Assembly (NCBI GenBank): GCA_039654915.1
Contig: CM077593.1
Location: 115,685,413-115,749,412, forward strand
DNA from: Aquilaria yunnanensis
Lineage: Eukaryota; Streptophyta; Magnoliopsida; Malvales; Thymelaeaceae
Reading direction: 5' to 3'
DNA: 64,000 nt
In this document: positions 53,004 through 64,000 of the stretch, piece after piece
Position numbering within the stretch: position 1 is the stretch's first letter
Layout of the letters: each line of letters starts with the position of its first letter
Translations under genes and position numbers: made by a program
Notes under the pieces: generated by a model
What the model was told of the DNA's origin: nothing
The model's database searches: none
What the model saw: only the letters and a program-made list of their open reading frames with translations

Positions 53004-53286
53004 ACCTTAGCTTGGTGGCTCCTTTAAACGTAATTAATGTAATTGCATTAGCAAACAAACAAAACTGTTTTAGACCGCCAGAGCACCATGCCATTCCGTT
53101 AGAAACTTGGCCGTCCCATGCTTTATAAATCAGTGGATCCTATGCTTACAAAAAATAAACGAATAAATAAATCAGTGGACCCAACCCCTTGGGGATCATT
53201 CTCCCCTACCATATCGCCACAAATATATTATATAAAATACTCAAAGTTATATAGGATTGGGCTTTCAGTTTCTAGATAAAATAAAG

Positions 53287-53512
53287 TACTACTCTAACCA
53301 ACCCAAAACTTTTACTCCATTTGGTGTCTTTAAGTATTTTAATTTAAATTTATTTATTAAAAACTTTTAAAAAATATATTTAAAAATTAAGTATCTTAAT
53401 TTATCATTCATATATAAAATATTTTTATTAATATATTAAGATGTTAAAAATAAAAAATTATAGATTAATTACAAAAAATAAATAGAGCCAAAGTTTTGGG
53501 ACGGAGAGAGTA
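53287..53512. mobile_element. Stowaway-like MITE (226 bp)
   Basis: Left end TACTACTCTAACCAACCCAAAAC; inverted right end TACTCTCTCCGTCCCAAAAC, both followed by 'ttt' and bounded by TA. The interior shares 'gttaaaaataaaaaattata' with the element at 54702, so the two are one family. Confidence 0.8.
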
Positions 53513-54064
53513 GAACAATAGTTACTTATATTTTTTGGATCATATATATATTTTTGAACTGACTAAAAAGGTTAGATCATTTTTTTTAAAAAAATAATAT
53601 TATATTTATTTTACTATCTTCATTTAAATTCTCATTAAAAAAATTCAAAATAATTTTTTTTTCTAATTCACATTTAAACTCCCACCAAAAAACAAAAAAA
53701 ATGATTTATTATTTTTTTAATCCTCATTTAAACTATCACTATATAAAATTAAAAAAATTAATTTTTTTCAATTTTAGTTTATGGGTATAAATAAAAATAA
53801 TAACAAAAATTACACATGTCTGAATTTTTTTGTCCGATCCAATAGTTGCAATTGGGATTGATGGAATACATGGTATAAAATTTATGAGGGGGAGCAGGGA
53901 ATCCCATTTTAGGGTCAGAAGATACTACTTGGTGATGTTTTCGGCAGAGATTTTTAAAAATGAATTATTGATGATTATTTTGATTTATAGTAATTATTTC
54001 TTCAATTTGTACACTAATTAAAACTTTATATTAGGGAAGTTCAGAACAACATTTTTCAAACATT

Positions 54065-54080
54065 CCCCCCCCCCCCCCCC
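54065..54080. repeat. Poly-C tract (16 C)
   Basis: Second homopolymer C run of the window, in otherwise AT-rich spacer; no link to a gene is evident. Confidence 0.9.
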
Positions 54081-54701
54081 AAACTTAGGCACTTTTACTG
54101 ATTTTTTTTCTTTATTTACAGAAAAAAATCATACAGAAAAAAAATCATAAAAGTTAGTTTTGTTTCTAAAAACCTTATCGAGTGATCATTAATAAGGAAA
54201 AGTGTTTGCCTTCAAATGTATTAATAAACTTTTAAGTGAAATTGAAAATAATGGATTATTTTTTAAAACATAAGTACAGAGATGGCCTGAATTGCTTACC
54301 AATGTAACACCGTTAGCAGAAACGATCAAATTCAAACATCGCTATCTGAAAATTTCGATCTTTAATCAAGTGAATCAATTTTTGTTAACAAATGACTTCC
54401 ACTAGTTTTGTTTTTTGTGGAAGTGAAACTTAAAAACAGTTATGCTTTTATTCACTCTACTCTAATTACGAAGTTCATTTTTTTGTTTGTGTCATCTTAA
54501 TTAGTGGATGTGGAACTCCTTTTATAATTATACCCAAATCATGTATGGTTACAATTACAAATCAAATTATCGAAATTTTATTGTAAACAAAAAAAAATGC
54601 CCCTATCATTTGTCTTTTACAAAAATACTTCATTTTAATAAAAAATGAATCAAATAACATGTTACAACCCAATGACATAGAGCTCTGAAAAACAAGGGAA
54701 A

Positions 54702-54940
54702 TACTCCCTCCATTTCACTTTCTTTGCTCTATTTGACTTTTTTGACTAGTTTGACTTAAATAAAAATTTATATTATTATTTGTTAGAAAAAATTAAAAAG
54801 ATATATTTAGAAACTAAAAGCGTTGATTTATCATTCATCTATAAAAATGTTTCATTTATATACTAAAATGTTAAAAATAAAAAATTATAAATTAATTATT
54901 GATAAGCGAATGATATAAAGAATTTTGGACAAGCGGAGTA
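54702..54940. mobile_element. Stowaway-like MITE (239 bp)
   Basis: Opens TACTCCCTCCATTTCACTTT and closes, inverted, TACTCCGCTTGTCCAAAATT, bounded by TA. Internal sequence overlaps that of the element at 53287 ('aatgttaaaaataaaaaatt', 'tttatcattcat'). Mobilisation would need mariner-type transposase from elsewhere. Confidence 0.8.
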
Positions 54941-55171
54941 TAATACCGGTCACCAAAAGACTTCTCCTCTCTGTAATATTGACTGAGATGAAGAAAATTA
55001 GATGAAACAAAAAAATTTATATAAATTGACTAGAATAAGTTTAGAATGGTTAACTCGCAAATAACTGAAAAAAAGTGTAAATAGAGATTGAACTTTATAT
55101 ACCAAAATATCAACACTTGATTGGACTAATAAATCATTCAAGTACAAAATGTGAATAATGACTCAAGGGAA

Positions 55172-55618
55172 AATTACAGAAACCTTTATGATTTGCCGTA
55201 ACCTATATTTTGTCTCATTTATTTTAAAAAATTTACACTTTACCTCTACTTCTTTTACATTTTGATAATAAATTTTGAAACTTTAATTTAAACTACATGG
55301 TAACTATATTTCAGTAATTTTAAAATTTTTAATATTTTCCATAGTTAACTGATATTTTAAAAATAGTAATTTGCATTTTCAAGGAGAAGAATGCATTCAC
55401 AGAGAATAAAAATTGATAATTTAAAAAGTCTATTAACTATAAAAAATATTTAAAAAAATAAAAATTACTAGAAAATTACTATCGTACAATTTAAATTAGG
55501 GTTTTAAAAAAAATTGTTGTAGTATAATGTAAAAGAAGTAGGGGTAAAAGTGTATGTATTCAAAAATAAGGGAAAAAGTGTATGTTAGGCCAAATAACAT
55601 GGGGGTTATTGTAAGTTT
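55172..55618. mobile_element. TIR element (about 450 bp), unclassified
   Basis: The left part ('attacagaaacctttatg', 'tgccgtaacctatattttgt', 'acctctacttcttttacat') matches the inverted right part ('cttacaataacccccatg', 'tggcctaacatacacttttt', 'acccctacttcttttacatt'), roughly 100 bp each side. The style resembles the MULE-type element at 51960. No target duplication was identified. Confidence 0.65.
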
Positions 55619-57164
55619 GACAAAAATTAAAAGACACTATCATCCGATCAATTATTTGGAAATGCCTCACCTGCCTGTGCTTCATCCTTTTTTCATACTC
55701 TGCTTGATCCACTAATATTGAAACAAATCACTAAGATTTATTTACCATAGAGTTTTAGATAAGCTAGATGATACGTTTATTAATGATGATAAAGTGTTTT
55801 GTGAAAGAGGAAGAAGAATAAACGGTGTAAAAAACAAAGATGAAGATGATTGATCAGGTGGAATAACACTAATAAATTAATCAACCATGCTTGAATTGAC
55901 ATATACACTTGGCCGAATGCATGGAGAAAAAATGAGGAAGACGGTGCAGAAAAGAAAGGAGAGGCTAGGGCTAGGTTAATTTAGGTCTAAATATGCCCTA
56001 ATCATTAATTCATTATTGCCTTAACGTTCAACACATTTTCGTACTTGTAAAAACAAGTGAAAGATTGAAACTTACATAGTCAAATGAAGTTTACTGATTT
56101 TTGTTTTATTGTAAAGGAAAAATAATTATTCTGGAATCATAATTACCTTAACCCTTAATGCATTATCCTACTAATTACAATAAGAAACGCTTGAACCTTG
56201 AAGCATTAAAATAACTTCTTACACACTAATTTCGCTACACAAACACACACATCAACCTTCTAATGCATTTTGGACGAGTTAGGTCCGGTAACATGACTTA
56301 GATGACTATTGAACTAAAAAAAAAAAATCAGCACATAAGCTTTTATCAATGTCAATATTTAAATAATGTATGTGGAACCCCCAATATATAAAAAGCGTGT
56401 GAATATTAACACCTTTGATCAAGGGTCCCACTGGTCATGCATTCAAACCGTAGCATTCTTTGAAAATACATTAATGATTAGTCATTATGTAAAAAAATTA
56501 GAAAATTTATCTAAAGATAACACTCAGATTGAAGGTTTTGAGAAAGATGTATACGCTTTTTTTATCTGATAATGTATTTTTTTTTTCACTCACCAAAAAA
56601 TGATATCTTGAAAACAACCTTAATTAGGTAGTATGGAACTAGGAAAGAGCTAACATCAAAGCCAGAGTTTTGTGACTCACCATTTTCTGATTCTTGGTTC
56701 ATTTATGACATTTTTTCAAAATAGGATGTTCATTGAAAAAAAAAAAACAAATAAACAAAAAGGTACACCACCTTGATCACATGTACACAGAGAAACCTAT
56801 GAAAGTACTTTAAATTTAACTCCGTTGGTTAATGTATAACTCTCTTAATGTACAAATTTTGACTCAAGTTAAGAGTTTAATTTTCAAAATATCGAAGGGA
56901 TACATTTTCTTTTTTTTTTTTGCAAACGTATCATATAACGCTGTTGAGAATGCTACCTAACCAAAGTCTTCAAGCCTTCCTTTAACTTATGTACTTAAAT
57001 AAATAATAAATGTAAAAACATTACAATAAAAAATAAATAAATAAACTGTAAAAAAGGAAAATGAAAACTAGGACGCAAAGCAACCACCCTACCTTACTCG
57101 ATTAATGAGGAGACGAAGATCGAAGAAGAAACGTAGGTGAGGTGAGACTCACAGAGTTGAGATT
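55619..57164. other. AT-rich spacer upstream of TOM1, no gene seen
   Basis: No conserved protein or RNA gene. The 67-codon plus-strand frame at 56366-56569 has ordinary composition and no recognisable family. Short poly-A/T tracts are frequent. Confidence 0.5.
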
Positions 57165-57196
57165 GAGAGGGAGAGAGAGAGATAGAGAGAGAGAAG
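57165..57196 (+). promoter_or_regulatory. GA-rich promoter or leader tract of TOM1
   Basis: A (GA)n run about 210 bp before the TOM1 start codon. The TC-rich stretch 57290-57375 nearer the ATG looks like a 5' leader. GA repeats of this kind are common in plant promoters and bind BPC-type factors; a role here is inferred from position only. Confidence 0.4.
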
Positions 57197-57404
57197 AATG
57201 TGAGTGGAAGCTGAATGCTTCCCACTTCCCCAGTCTCTGCTTTAGACCGACCGGTGAACTTAACTGAACTCACTCCAACGGTCCAACCCACTCCATCTCC
57301 TGTCGTGTCTGAGTTGTCTTTCCTCGTGTACTATCTCGATCCTCACCTTCCCCTCTCCCCCCTTCCCTCTCTGTGGGGATTCGAGTTTTGACTTTCCCGG
57401 GAAA

Positions 57405-60400
57405 ATGGTGAGGCCGCCAATACTCTTTCCAGGTTTTCTTCCTATGGAATCTGCTGGAGCTTCGACTTCCAATTGGTGGGACGAGATCAACAATTCCACT
57501 CGGTGGCAGGATGGAATCTTCTACACTCTCTGCGCTGCTTATGCCCTCGTCTCGTCCGTCGCTCTGGTGCTTTTCCTCTCCCTCATCTTTTCCTGTTGGA
57601 GTTCCTGATTTCTGTCTCTTTTTCCCGGATCTCTGCCCTTAGGCTCACCTCTTCACACTTGGCTTCTACTTCTTGTGGAAGATCTTACTTGAGTCGGTTC
57701 AGATTAGTCCAGCAACCGTGCCGTTAATTATCAAATTGTCTTTTCTGTCCCAGTTATCCAAGACTTTGGCATCTTTCTAGCAACGTATTAGCTAGTCAAC
57801 TGAATTTCTAATGCTGCTCTAGTTGCTATCATTTGTGATCTGCAGATACAATTGATACGAATTGAATTGAGAGTGCCCGAATACGGTTGGACTACCCAGA
57901 AGGTTTTCCATCTTATGAACTTTATTGTCAATGGAGGTGAGGTTGAACTTTCTGGTCATTAAGACAAGTAGAGTGATTTCCTTTGTAATCGTTATCTTTT
58001 GGAGGTTATGAGCGGGGGGAGTTAAATGTGTATATGTTGTGCTAACTCAGAGTTTCCTTTCAACATTTTTATCACAGTTCGAGCAATTGTGTTTGGATTT
58101 CACAAAGTAGTATTCGTATTGCACCCGAAGGTTAGTTTTTAGCAGCATAAACAACTTTTGTTTTACGTCCTATGTTTCTTCTTCTTTTGGACTTCGAAGG
58201 TTGCAGTTTGTTGTCGAATTGTACAAATCTGTTTGATGGCCGATATGATGATGAACAAGTTTCCCATCTGCCTCCCTTACCCTTCACCATTTCTTTACCT
58301 TTTGTAGTCTATTTGTTTACTTCAGCTTTTTGGTTGAACTAAGCTTGTATAGTTCTGCTGGTTTATTGACTGGTTTCAGAAGCACAGAAGGAAAGAGCTA
58401 GACTGTGTTGCATAAATTAAGGCATAAAATATTTCTTCCTTGAGCAGAAAGGAAACTTCAAAACCAAGTGAATTTCAAAATGAGAGATTCCATTACTAAT
58501 GTGCGGTTCCTGAATCTTGGATTAGGTTCTTACTTATGTACTGCTGGACCTCCCAGGCCTTCTGTTTTTCTCAACATACACACTACTTGTCCTCTTTTGG
58601 GCCGAAATTTATCACCAGGTAGCCACTACATTTATTGGTTTGCTTGAAACATTGTAATCAATGCTGTTATTTCAATTAATATCAGATATATCTATCTCTT
58701 TTATGAACAGGCAAGAAGCTTACCGACAGATAAGCTTAGAGTCTTTTACATGGCAGTCAATGGTGCAATCTACTTTGTACAGGTACAATCCATCTGACAC
58801 TTTTTTACATTCCATTTGGCTGTGCACTTTACTGCTGCCAGTTGGACCCAATTTTTTAATTTGCGTCTGCTCTGGAGCATGTTTAGTTTCATGTACGTAG
58901 ACAGGTCCAATGCATAAAGTCCTGTCCAGTTCTGGCATAGAGCTTAGCTCATATTTCTTGTGATTCTTATTGGAATTTGCGCTTTCCTCTATCCATGAAT
59001 ATTGAGATGAAAAGCAATAAAGAATTGGGTTAACTGCTATAAGTTCAAGATGGTAATGAGAAAAACGCATACTGGCACTTCTAGCTTTTTATTTTACACA
59101 GTCAGCTTGTTTAAGAGTTTATTAAGGGAAAATAAACAAAAGAATTTAAAATAAAAGAATTGTTACTCTTGATTTTGAGTTCCACAGCTTTGTGCGGCAT
59201 TATTTGGTGGAGGATAATTTGGTTGAATTTGCATTCGTGTGCCTGATTGAGAATTACCTTACTGAGGTTGTTGACATCAGGTTTGCATTTGGATATACCT
59301 ATGGATTGATAACAACAGTGTGGTTCAATGCGTTGGGAAAATATTCATTGCAGGTGAGGCCAATAGTGTATTCTAGTCAGAATTTTCATGAGATTACTGC
59401 CAGAAAGTTAACACTATTATTGCTTTTCCTAATAAGGTTGAATTTAGTTTTGGCTTGAAGTTCTCTCAATCCCTCTTTGTTTGTTGGTTTACTGCTCAGT
59501 GGTCTCTTTCGTAGCTGCATTGGGATTTCTTTTATATGGAGGAAGGTAAGTTTTTCTTCAAAGTCAATGTTCTTTTGGCGATTACTTGTTCCCTCCCTTG
59601 ATCTCCCCGGTTGTTTTGTAGCTTGCCCTCCTTTTATTCTCAGTTTGATGCTCTGTATCAAATATCCTTACATCCTTTAGATGATTCCAGATTGTTTTTC
59701 ATGCTGAGGCGCTTCCCAATTGAGTCAAAAGGGAGAAGAAAGAAGCTTCATGAGGTTTGCTGCTTTTATCATACTTTTATAGAATTCATTTGTGAGAGTT
59801 CTCTGTCTAACTACTTAATCCTCAAGTTGTAAATCCTAATCTACCATTGATCTTCCCTTGGGTTGTTCATGTGTGCTACGTGGAATATCATTGTGCTTAG
59901 TGTTGGTGTTACACATGATTATATGGATAGCAGCCTAAATTTTCAAATGCTAGCATTCCATGTCTGGGGATTTTCTGAGAGGCTTTTCTTTCTTCTAGTT
60001 ACTTGGAACTTGGGTTTATCCTCCACTTCCTCCATATCTAGCATTTAATTTCTTGCACAGTGGAGCATCTGTTGGTCCATGTTGGATATGGACAAACAAA
60101 CCAAAACATCTCTCTATCGGAATTTGTTCATAAAACTTAATCTTGATCAGTTGTGATTGAAGCATCTACTGAACTGATGAATGACAGTACATATATGCTA
60201 GGTACTCTGTCTCACAGGACTCACGATAACCATTTTTGAAATTTTGGAGGATAAATTTTAGCTTATTTGTGCTATCAAACAACATTTCTATACCTCCTTG
60301 GAAGATTAAGCAACACACTAACTTTGTGTTTGCTTTTTAAAGGTTGGATCTGTCACGGGAATTTGTTTCACCTGCTTCCTTCTCAGATGCTTTGTGGTAG

Positions 60401-61061
60401 GTTCAGAATCTCTCTCTCCCTGGTATATAACTGCTTTTCTCACATTGCTGTACTTGTATGGCAGCCATCTGTTGGCAGCAGTTGACTTCTTAGTTTGTGT
60501 TGTCATATGACCCTATATGTTGTTAAGATATAAGTGTTACTCTTAACCTATCTTGATGTTGGAGGGACAGATATTTTTCCTGTTTATAAATAGTACCTGC
60601 AAGTGCACGAGGCACCTCCTGTTCTTGTATTATGGATTATCAATCATTTTGGAGTCTTTAATTGAGTCCAAATGTGTATTTTCCAGTTCATATGTGTTAT
60701 TTTGACCACTTTCATCCACTGCAGGGAACAGCAATTTTGCAACTCCTTCATTTATTAGTGTCATGTATGCTGCTTGCTTATGATCGCTATTGGTCATCAT
60801 GCAGGTTGTTTTATCTGCTTTCGATTCAGATGCATCACTTGATGTTCTTGATCACCCAGTTCTGAACTTGATTTACTACATGGTACTCAACTGGACTGAC
60901 TACCTTTCTACAACTCATAATTGTCCCCCTTGTTTTCTAAGAGTTGTGTCATGTTGTTCGAATGCCAGCTTGTTGAGATCCTTCCTTCAGCTCTGGTTCT
61001 GTACATCCTGCGAAAGTTGCCTCCCAAAAGAGTGTCTGCCCAGTATCACCCGATTCGATAG
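57405..61061 (+). CDS. TOM1: Tobamovirus multiplication protein 1 (TOM1), 11 exons, 292 aa
   Basis: Plant host membrane protein (TOM1/DUF1084 family) of the vacuolar membrane. In Arabidopsis it anchors the replication complex of tobamoviruses; its cellular role is less clear. Exons: 57405-57566, 57846-57936, 58078-58130, 58526-58618, 58711-58782, 59281-59353, 59500-59545, 59691-59754, 60343-60396, 60805-60882, 60969-61061. They sum to 879 nt, one frame, all GT-AG. Recognition blocks: [17 protein letters not shown] (about 24-40), [18 protein letters not shown] (about 61-78), [64 protein letters not shown] and the C-terminal [16 protein letters not shown]. Seven hydrophobic segments fit the family topology. 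Length is close to the Arabidopsis protein (about 291 aa). The N-terminal 20 residues are the least conserved part. Intact. Confidence 0.95.
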
Positions 61062-61856
61062 CGGGAACGTCCGGTAGCTTGTCATTTTTTATCCACATAG
61101 CCTGAAGTTTTGGTGCAAAGCTGATTATAAATGGAAATGCAAGGCGACAAATCCCGCATGAGATGTTATGCATCGGCACATGGTGCGGGAGACATTTTTT
61201 CACATGTATATTAGATTTAAATAGTGTTTTGCAGATTGCTGGAGGAAGATTATTTACTTGATCTCTTCATGGGTCTTATTTTGAGATAGGTCGCGTTGCA
61301 ACTAAGGAGAAAAGTTGATTAGTAGTGTTAGTTGCTGTATGAGTTTATTAGGATTTGGCATTATTGTATGCTTAGAAGTGTGACTCGAATGCCGGCGTAT
61401 TTGTTTCCTTGATTTCCAGATGTACTATTCAAGGATAATGGCTGTAATTTGGGGGCATTGTGTTAAATAATACTCCATAGATGATTCAGTTGAGGCGGAA
61501 AAGGTCGTGCTAGCAAGTGGTGTTTCTTAAGTCTTAGCCCATGTTGATTTATGACTCAGTCATTAGAGGTTGTGATGCTGCCATTATCCAGTTATTCTAA
61601 GCAAACCAAAATACTTCTCCACATCCATCTAATTTTCGCTAAAGCAACTGTGTTCAACTTGTTTAAGGCCACTCTAATTTTTCATTTGGAATATGCTATC
61701 ACAATTTCAATTTTGTTTGAAAAATTTTATTTTATTCTCTCAATCCATAATATTATTGATACAATTCTTTCGTTAAGTAAAAATAAATAAAAAGTGAAAT
61801 GTTGTGATGTTTTAGATCGTCCCAAAATGGAAATGTGACGGACATAAATGTTGTTA
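61062..61856. other. 3' flank of TOM1 and spacer
   Basis: Probably holds the TOM1 3' untranslated region in the first few hundred bases. No other gene. It ends at the left 9-bp flank ATGTTGTTA of the next element. Confidence 0.5.
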
Positions 61857-62475
61857 GGGTGAATTACAAAATGTCCCTTGAGGTTTGGTCAAAATTATAC
61901 TTATCCCCCTTCTGTTTCAAAAATTTCTTAAAAACCCCTGAGGATTCAATAAAAGCTTCGGTTACCCCCTTAAGCCCATTTTAGATGTCAAAACCAATGG
62001 ACTAAACTTTGAGGTCCTAAATTTTAGTTATTATTTAAGATTTCACCTAATATATAAATTACTTCATAAATTGTAGTTTTCAAAGGACATAATATATTTT
62101 TTATATATTGATCCTTTTATGACTTGATTTTTCCAATTATTTTTCCTTAATTAATTACCACTCACTTCTTATTTATTTTTGCAATCTTTGTACTGATTTT
62201 TTTATTATATATTTTCAAATTTTTAGATCCCTTTAATTAAGAACACCACTTTTTTTTTTTTTTTTGAAATTGACTATTATTCTCTTTTTCTTTTCATCCA
62301 CACAATTTTGAAAATTTATTAGAGTAATTACTAAAGCTAAAGATCATGACGGTGATTTATGGTCACTGTAGAATAAGCCAAGTTTGGAATAAGTTCTCGC
62401 CCTCATCAAGCCAATTATTTATCATCCATAACTACTTACACCGTATCAGCTGGCGACCACTTGCCATCGCAGCTT

Positions 62476-62922
62476 CTGCGGTTCGATTACCAGCCAAATC
62501 CATACAGCGGACGTCTCGAGGAAGAAGTGCTCCAGAAGCGCAAGAGCCAAGAAGTTCTTAGGTCCCTCTCTCGTCTACTACCATCAGAAACCAGTAAGTT
62601 AATAGTTTCAACGAATCAGGCACTTGCCCGTTTTCTCTCGTCAACTCTTTTCAACAAGGAAATTAACAGTTTTTTTTTTTTTTTGTCTATGTAGCTTAAT
62701 ATTGTAAAAGGAAAGAAGCAATATTTGTTTGATGACAGTGGGTGGCGGTATTTGGATTCGCTTGGATCATTACCGTGTCGTGTGGCCATTGCCATCCGGA
62801 TGTGTTAAATGCTATTCCGGAGCAGAGTAAGCTTCTACAGCAAGCTACCACCATATAGGTTCATCACACAATTGCTGATTTTGCTGAAAGCTTTGGCTCC
62901 TAAGATGCCTGGAAACTTGAAG
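62476..62922 (+). pseudogene. Alanine-glyoxylate aminotransferase 2 (AGXT2/PYD4) gene fragment
   Basis: The three exon-like parts read as the N-terminal region of the plant mitochondrial class-III aminotransferase AGXT2/PYD4. First: LRFDYQPNPYSG...EEVLQKRKS, then after a frameshift KFLGPSLVYYHQKP up to a GT donor (62596). Second, from about 62696: [20 protein letters not shown], a frameshift with loss of sequence, then [15 protein letters not shown] and [12 protein letters not shown]. Third, after a stop and another shift: HHTIADFAE and ALAPKMPGNLK, ending at 62922. At least three frame changes and an in-frame stop rule out an enzyme. The PLP-lysine domain is absent. Introns are retained, so the copy was made at DNA level, as Pack-MULEs do, not by retroposition. 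Confidence 0.85.
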
Positions 62923-63127
62923 GTTGAGTTTTTAAAGCCGAGTATTATGGTCGATTTAACAGGTCTGTATCAATACGGCAGTAATTGTTTATGAGATAAT
63001 TTGTCTTTGCGTATGTTAGGTGAAATCTTAGACAATAACTAAAACCTCAAAATGCAATTATTCCATTGGTCTTAAAATCCAAAATGGGCTTAAAAGGGGT
63101 AATTGTAGGTTTATTGAGGCCGTAACT

Positions 63128-63747
63128 AGAGGTGTAAACGAACAGAATGTTTGGTGAACTGTTCAACTAGAGTTCATTTATGTTTGTTTATTTAGTTAAA
63201 TAAATGAACACAAATAGATTTTTCTATTTGATTAGTTAAACGAACGAACATGAATAAGATCTTGTTCGTTCATTTACATTTATGAATAGTTTGGTTATTG
63301 TTCATTTATTTATTTGTTTGTTTATTTATATATTAGCTGTACATTTATTATTATATATATTTTATATATCATATATTTTTATTAGTGGCTACATACAACA
63401 CACATACACATAATTATGCCCAAATCTTCATCAAATTAATCTATTTTTTTTATTTTTCTAAACATAATTAGTCATTTCCCTCACAGTGTGAATTTGCTAC
63501 AGCACCAAGCCAAGTCTCATAGTCTTAACTCGTAATCTCTTTCACTATCATTTATTGTTCTATTAGTCATTGTCAGACTCATTCCAATTCAGATTGATAG
63601 TAGTTATTAACTTTAATTGTTCGTGTTCGTTTATTAATAAACGTACGAACACAAACAAAAAACTTTGTTCATTTATTGTTCATGTTCGTTAAAAGTTAAG
63701 AACGAACATGAACATTACTTTTTCGTGTTTATTCAATTCATTTACAA
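63128..63747. mobile_element. Non-autonomous hAT element (620 bp, copy 3) with perfect 8-bp TSD
   Basis: Begins AGAGGTGTAAACGAACAGAA and ends ...TTCAATTCATTTACAA. CCGTAACT stands directly on both sides (63120-63127 and 63748-63755), an 8-bp hAT-type target duplication. The element lies in the right TIR of the Pack-MULE, so it inserted later. It aligns to the two arms of the split copy at 45232-46947. Confidence 0.9.
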
Positions 63748-63851
63748 CCGTAACTGTAAGAAATTTTTAAGATGTTTCTGATACAAGAGAGGAATGAGTG
63801 TAATTTTAACTAAATCTTAGTGGACATTTTATAATTCACCCAATATTGTTA

Positions 63852-64000
63852 TTGCAACAAAAATCTATATACAACGTGAGAACTTGTAAGGTCTTGAAGG
63901 ACCCTTCACGGAACCGGGATAATTTCTCAATGGATCGTGCAACCATTTTGCAAGGCCTCTCTGAAAATACCTGTCTTGGGAGTGAAGTTTTCATACATAG
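63852..64000. other. Right edge, nothing recognised
   Basis: About 150 bp of unremarkable sequence to the window end. Confidence 0.5.

Larger units (their letters stand above)
61857..63842. mobile_element. Pack-MULE-like element carrying an AGXT2 gene fragment
   Basis: The left end GGGTGAATTACAAAATGTCC matches the inverted right end GGGTGAATTATAAAATGTCC at 63841. The TIR similarity continues through 'aaaaatttcttaaa', 'ttaagcccatttt' and 'tttagttatt.t.taagattt', over 200 bp on each side once the hAT insertion in the right arm is removed. Flanking 9-mers ATGTTGTTA (61848-61856) and ATATTGTTA (63843-63851) agree at 8 of 9. Between the arms lies a host gene fragment with introns (62476-62922). 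Long TIRs, 9-bp flanks and captured host exons are the definition of a Pack-MULE. Confidence 0.85.

Overview
The window is nuclear DNA of a flowering plant, most likely a eudicot. It is AT-rich. Its three intact genes have plant-type GT-AG introns and encode plant families: a GH1 beta-glucosidase of the BGLU45-47/18 type, an N6-methyl-AMP deaminase-like protein (ADAL/MAPDA), and TOM1 (tobamovirus multiplication protein 1, a seven-helix membrane protein). Telomere-like blocks carry the plant motif TTTAGGG. The species cannot be fixed from the sequence alone.

Layout. 1-7624: a decayed minus-strand Tat/Ogre-type LTR retrotransposon. It has a very long LTR (3269-7624), a tRNA-Arg-type primer-binding site and scraps of coding sequence. 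The LTR carries pieces of two host genes, an LRB/POB1 BTB protein and an RPA-like OB-fold/zinc-ribbon protein. 7625-13694: AT-rich, gene-free, one Stowaway-like MITE. 13695-21466: two related solo LTRs in opposite orientation (the second with a perfect 5-bp target duplication), a long-TIR MULE and a hAT-like MITE between them. 22008-29028: an old MULE with a broken minus-strand transposase gene, interrupted by a hAT MITE, followed by a second, shorter MULE-like element. 29245-37775: a minisatellite of 21-22-bp units split by two solo LTRs, each with a perfect 5-bp target duplication, running into degenerate telomere-like repeats. 37776-41225: diverged segmental repeats and a second telomere-like block.

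41226-61061 is the genic part. All three genes lie on the plus strand: beta-glucosidase (12 coding exons, 523 aa), ADAL (11 exons, 359 aa) and TOM1 (11 exons, 292 aa). Their exon phases join without a break. Between them are nested hAT/MULE insertions, Stowaway MITEs, a foldback element, two further TIR elements and a decayed tRNA-Trp-like gene whose anticodon reads ACA.

61857-63842 is a Pack-MULE-like element holding a broken piece of an AGXT2/PYD4-type aminotransferase gene. A hAT element with a perfect 8-bp target duplication sits in its right TIR. The genes form no operon or evident pathway: one is a secreted or vacuolar glucosidase, one a cytosolic nucleotide-salvage enzyme, one a membrane protein. 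The main story is layered transposition: nested insertions with readable target duplications, host-gene fragments captured in at least two unrelated mobile elements, and a minisatellite with two LTR insertions. I found no new defence or biosynthetic system.
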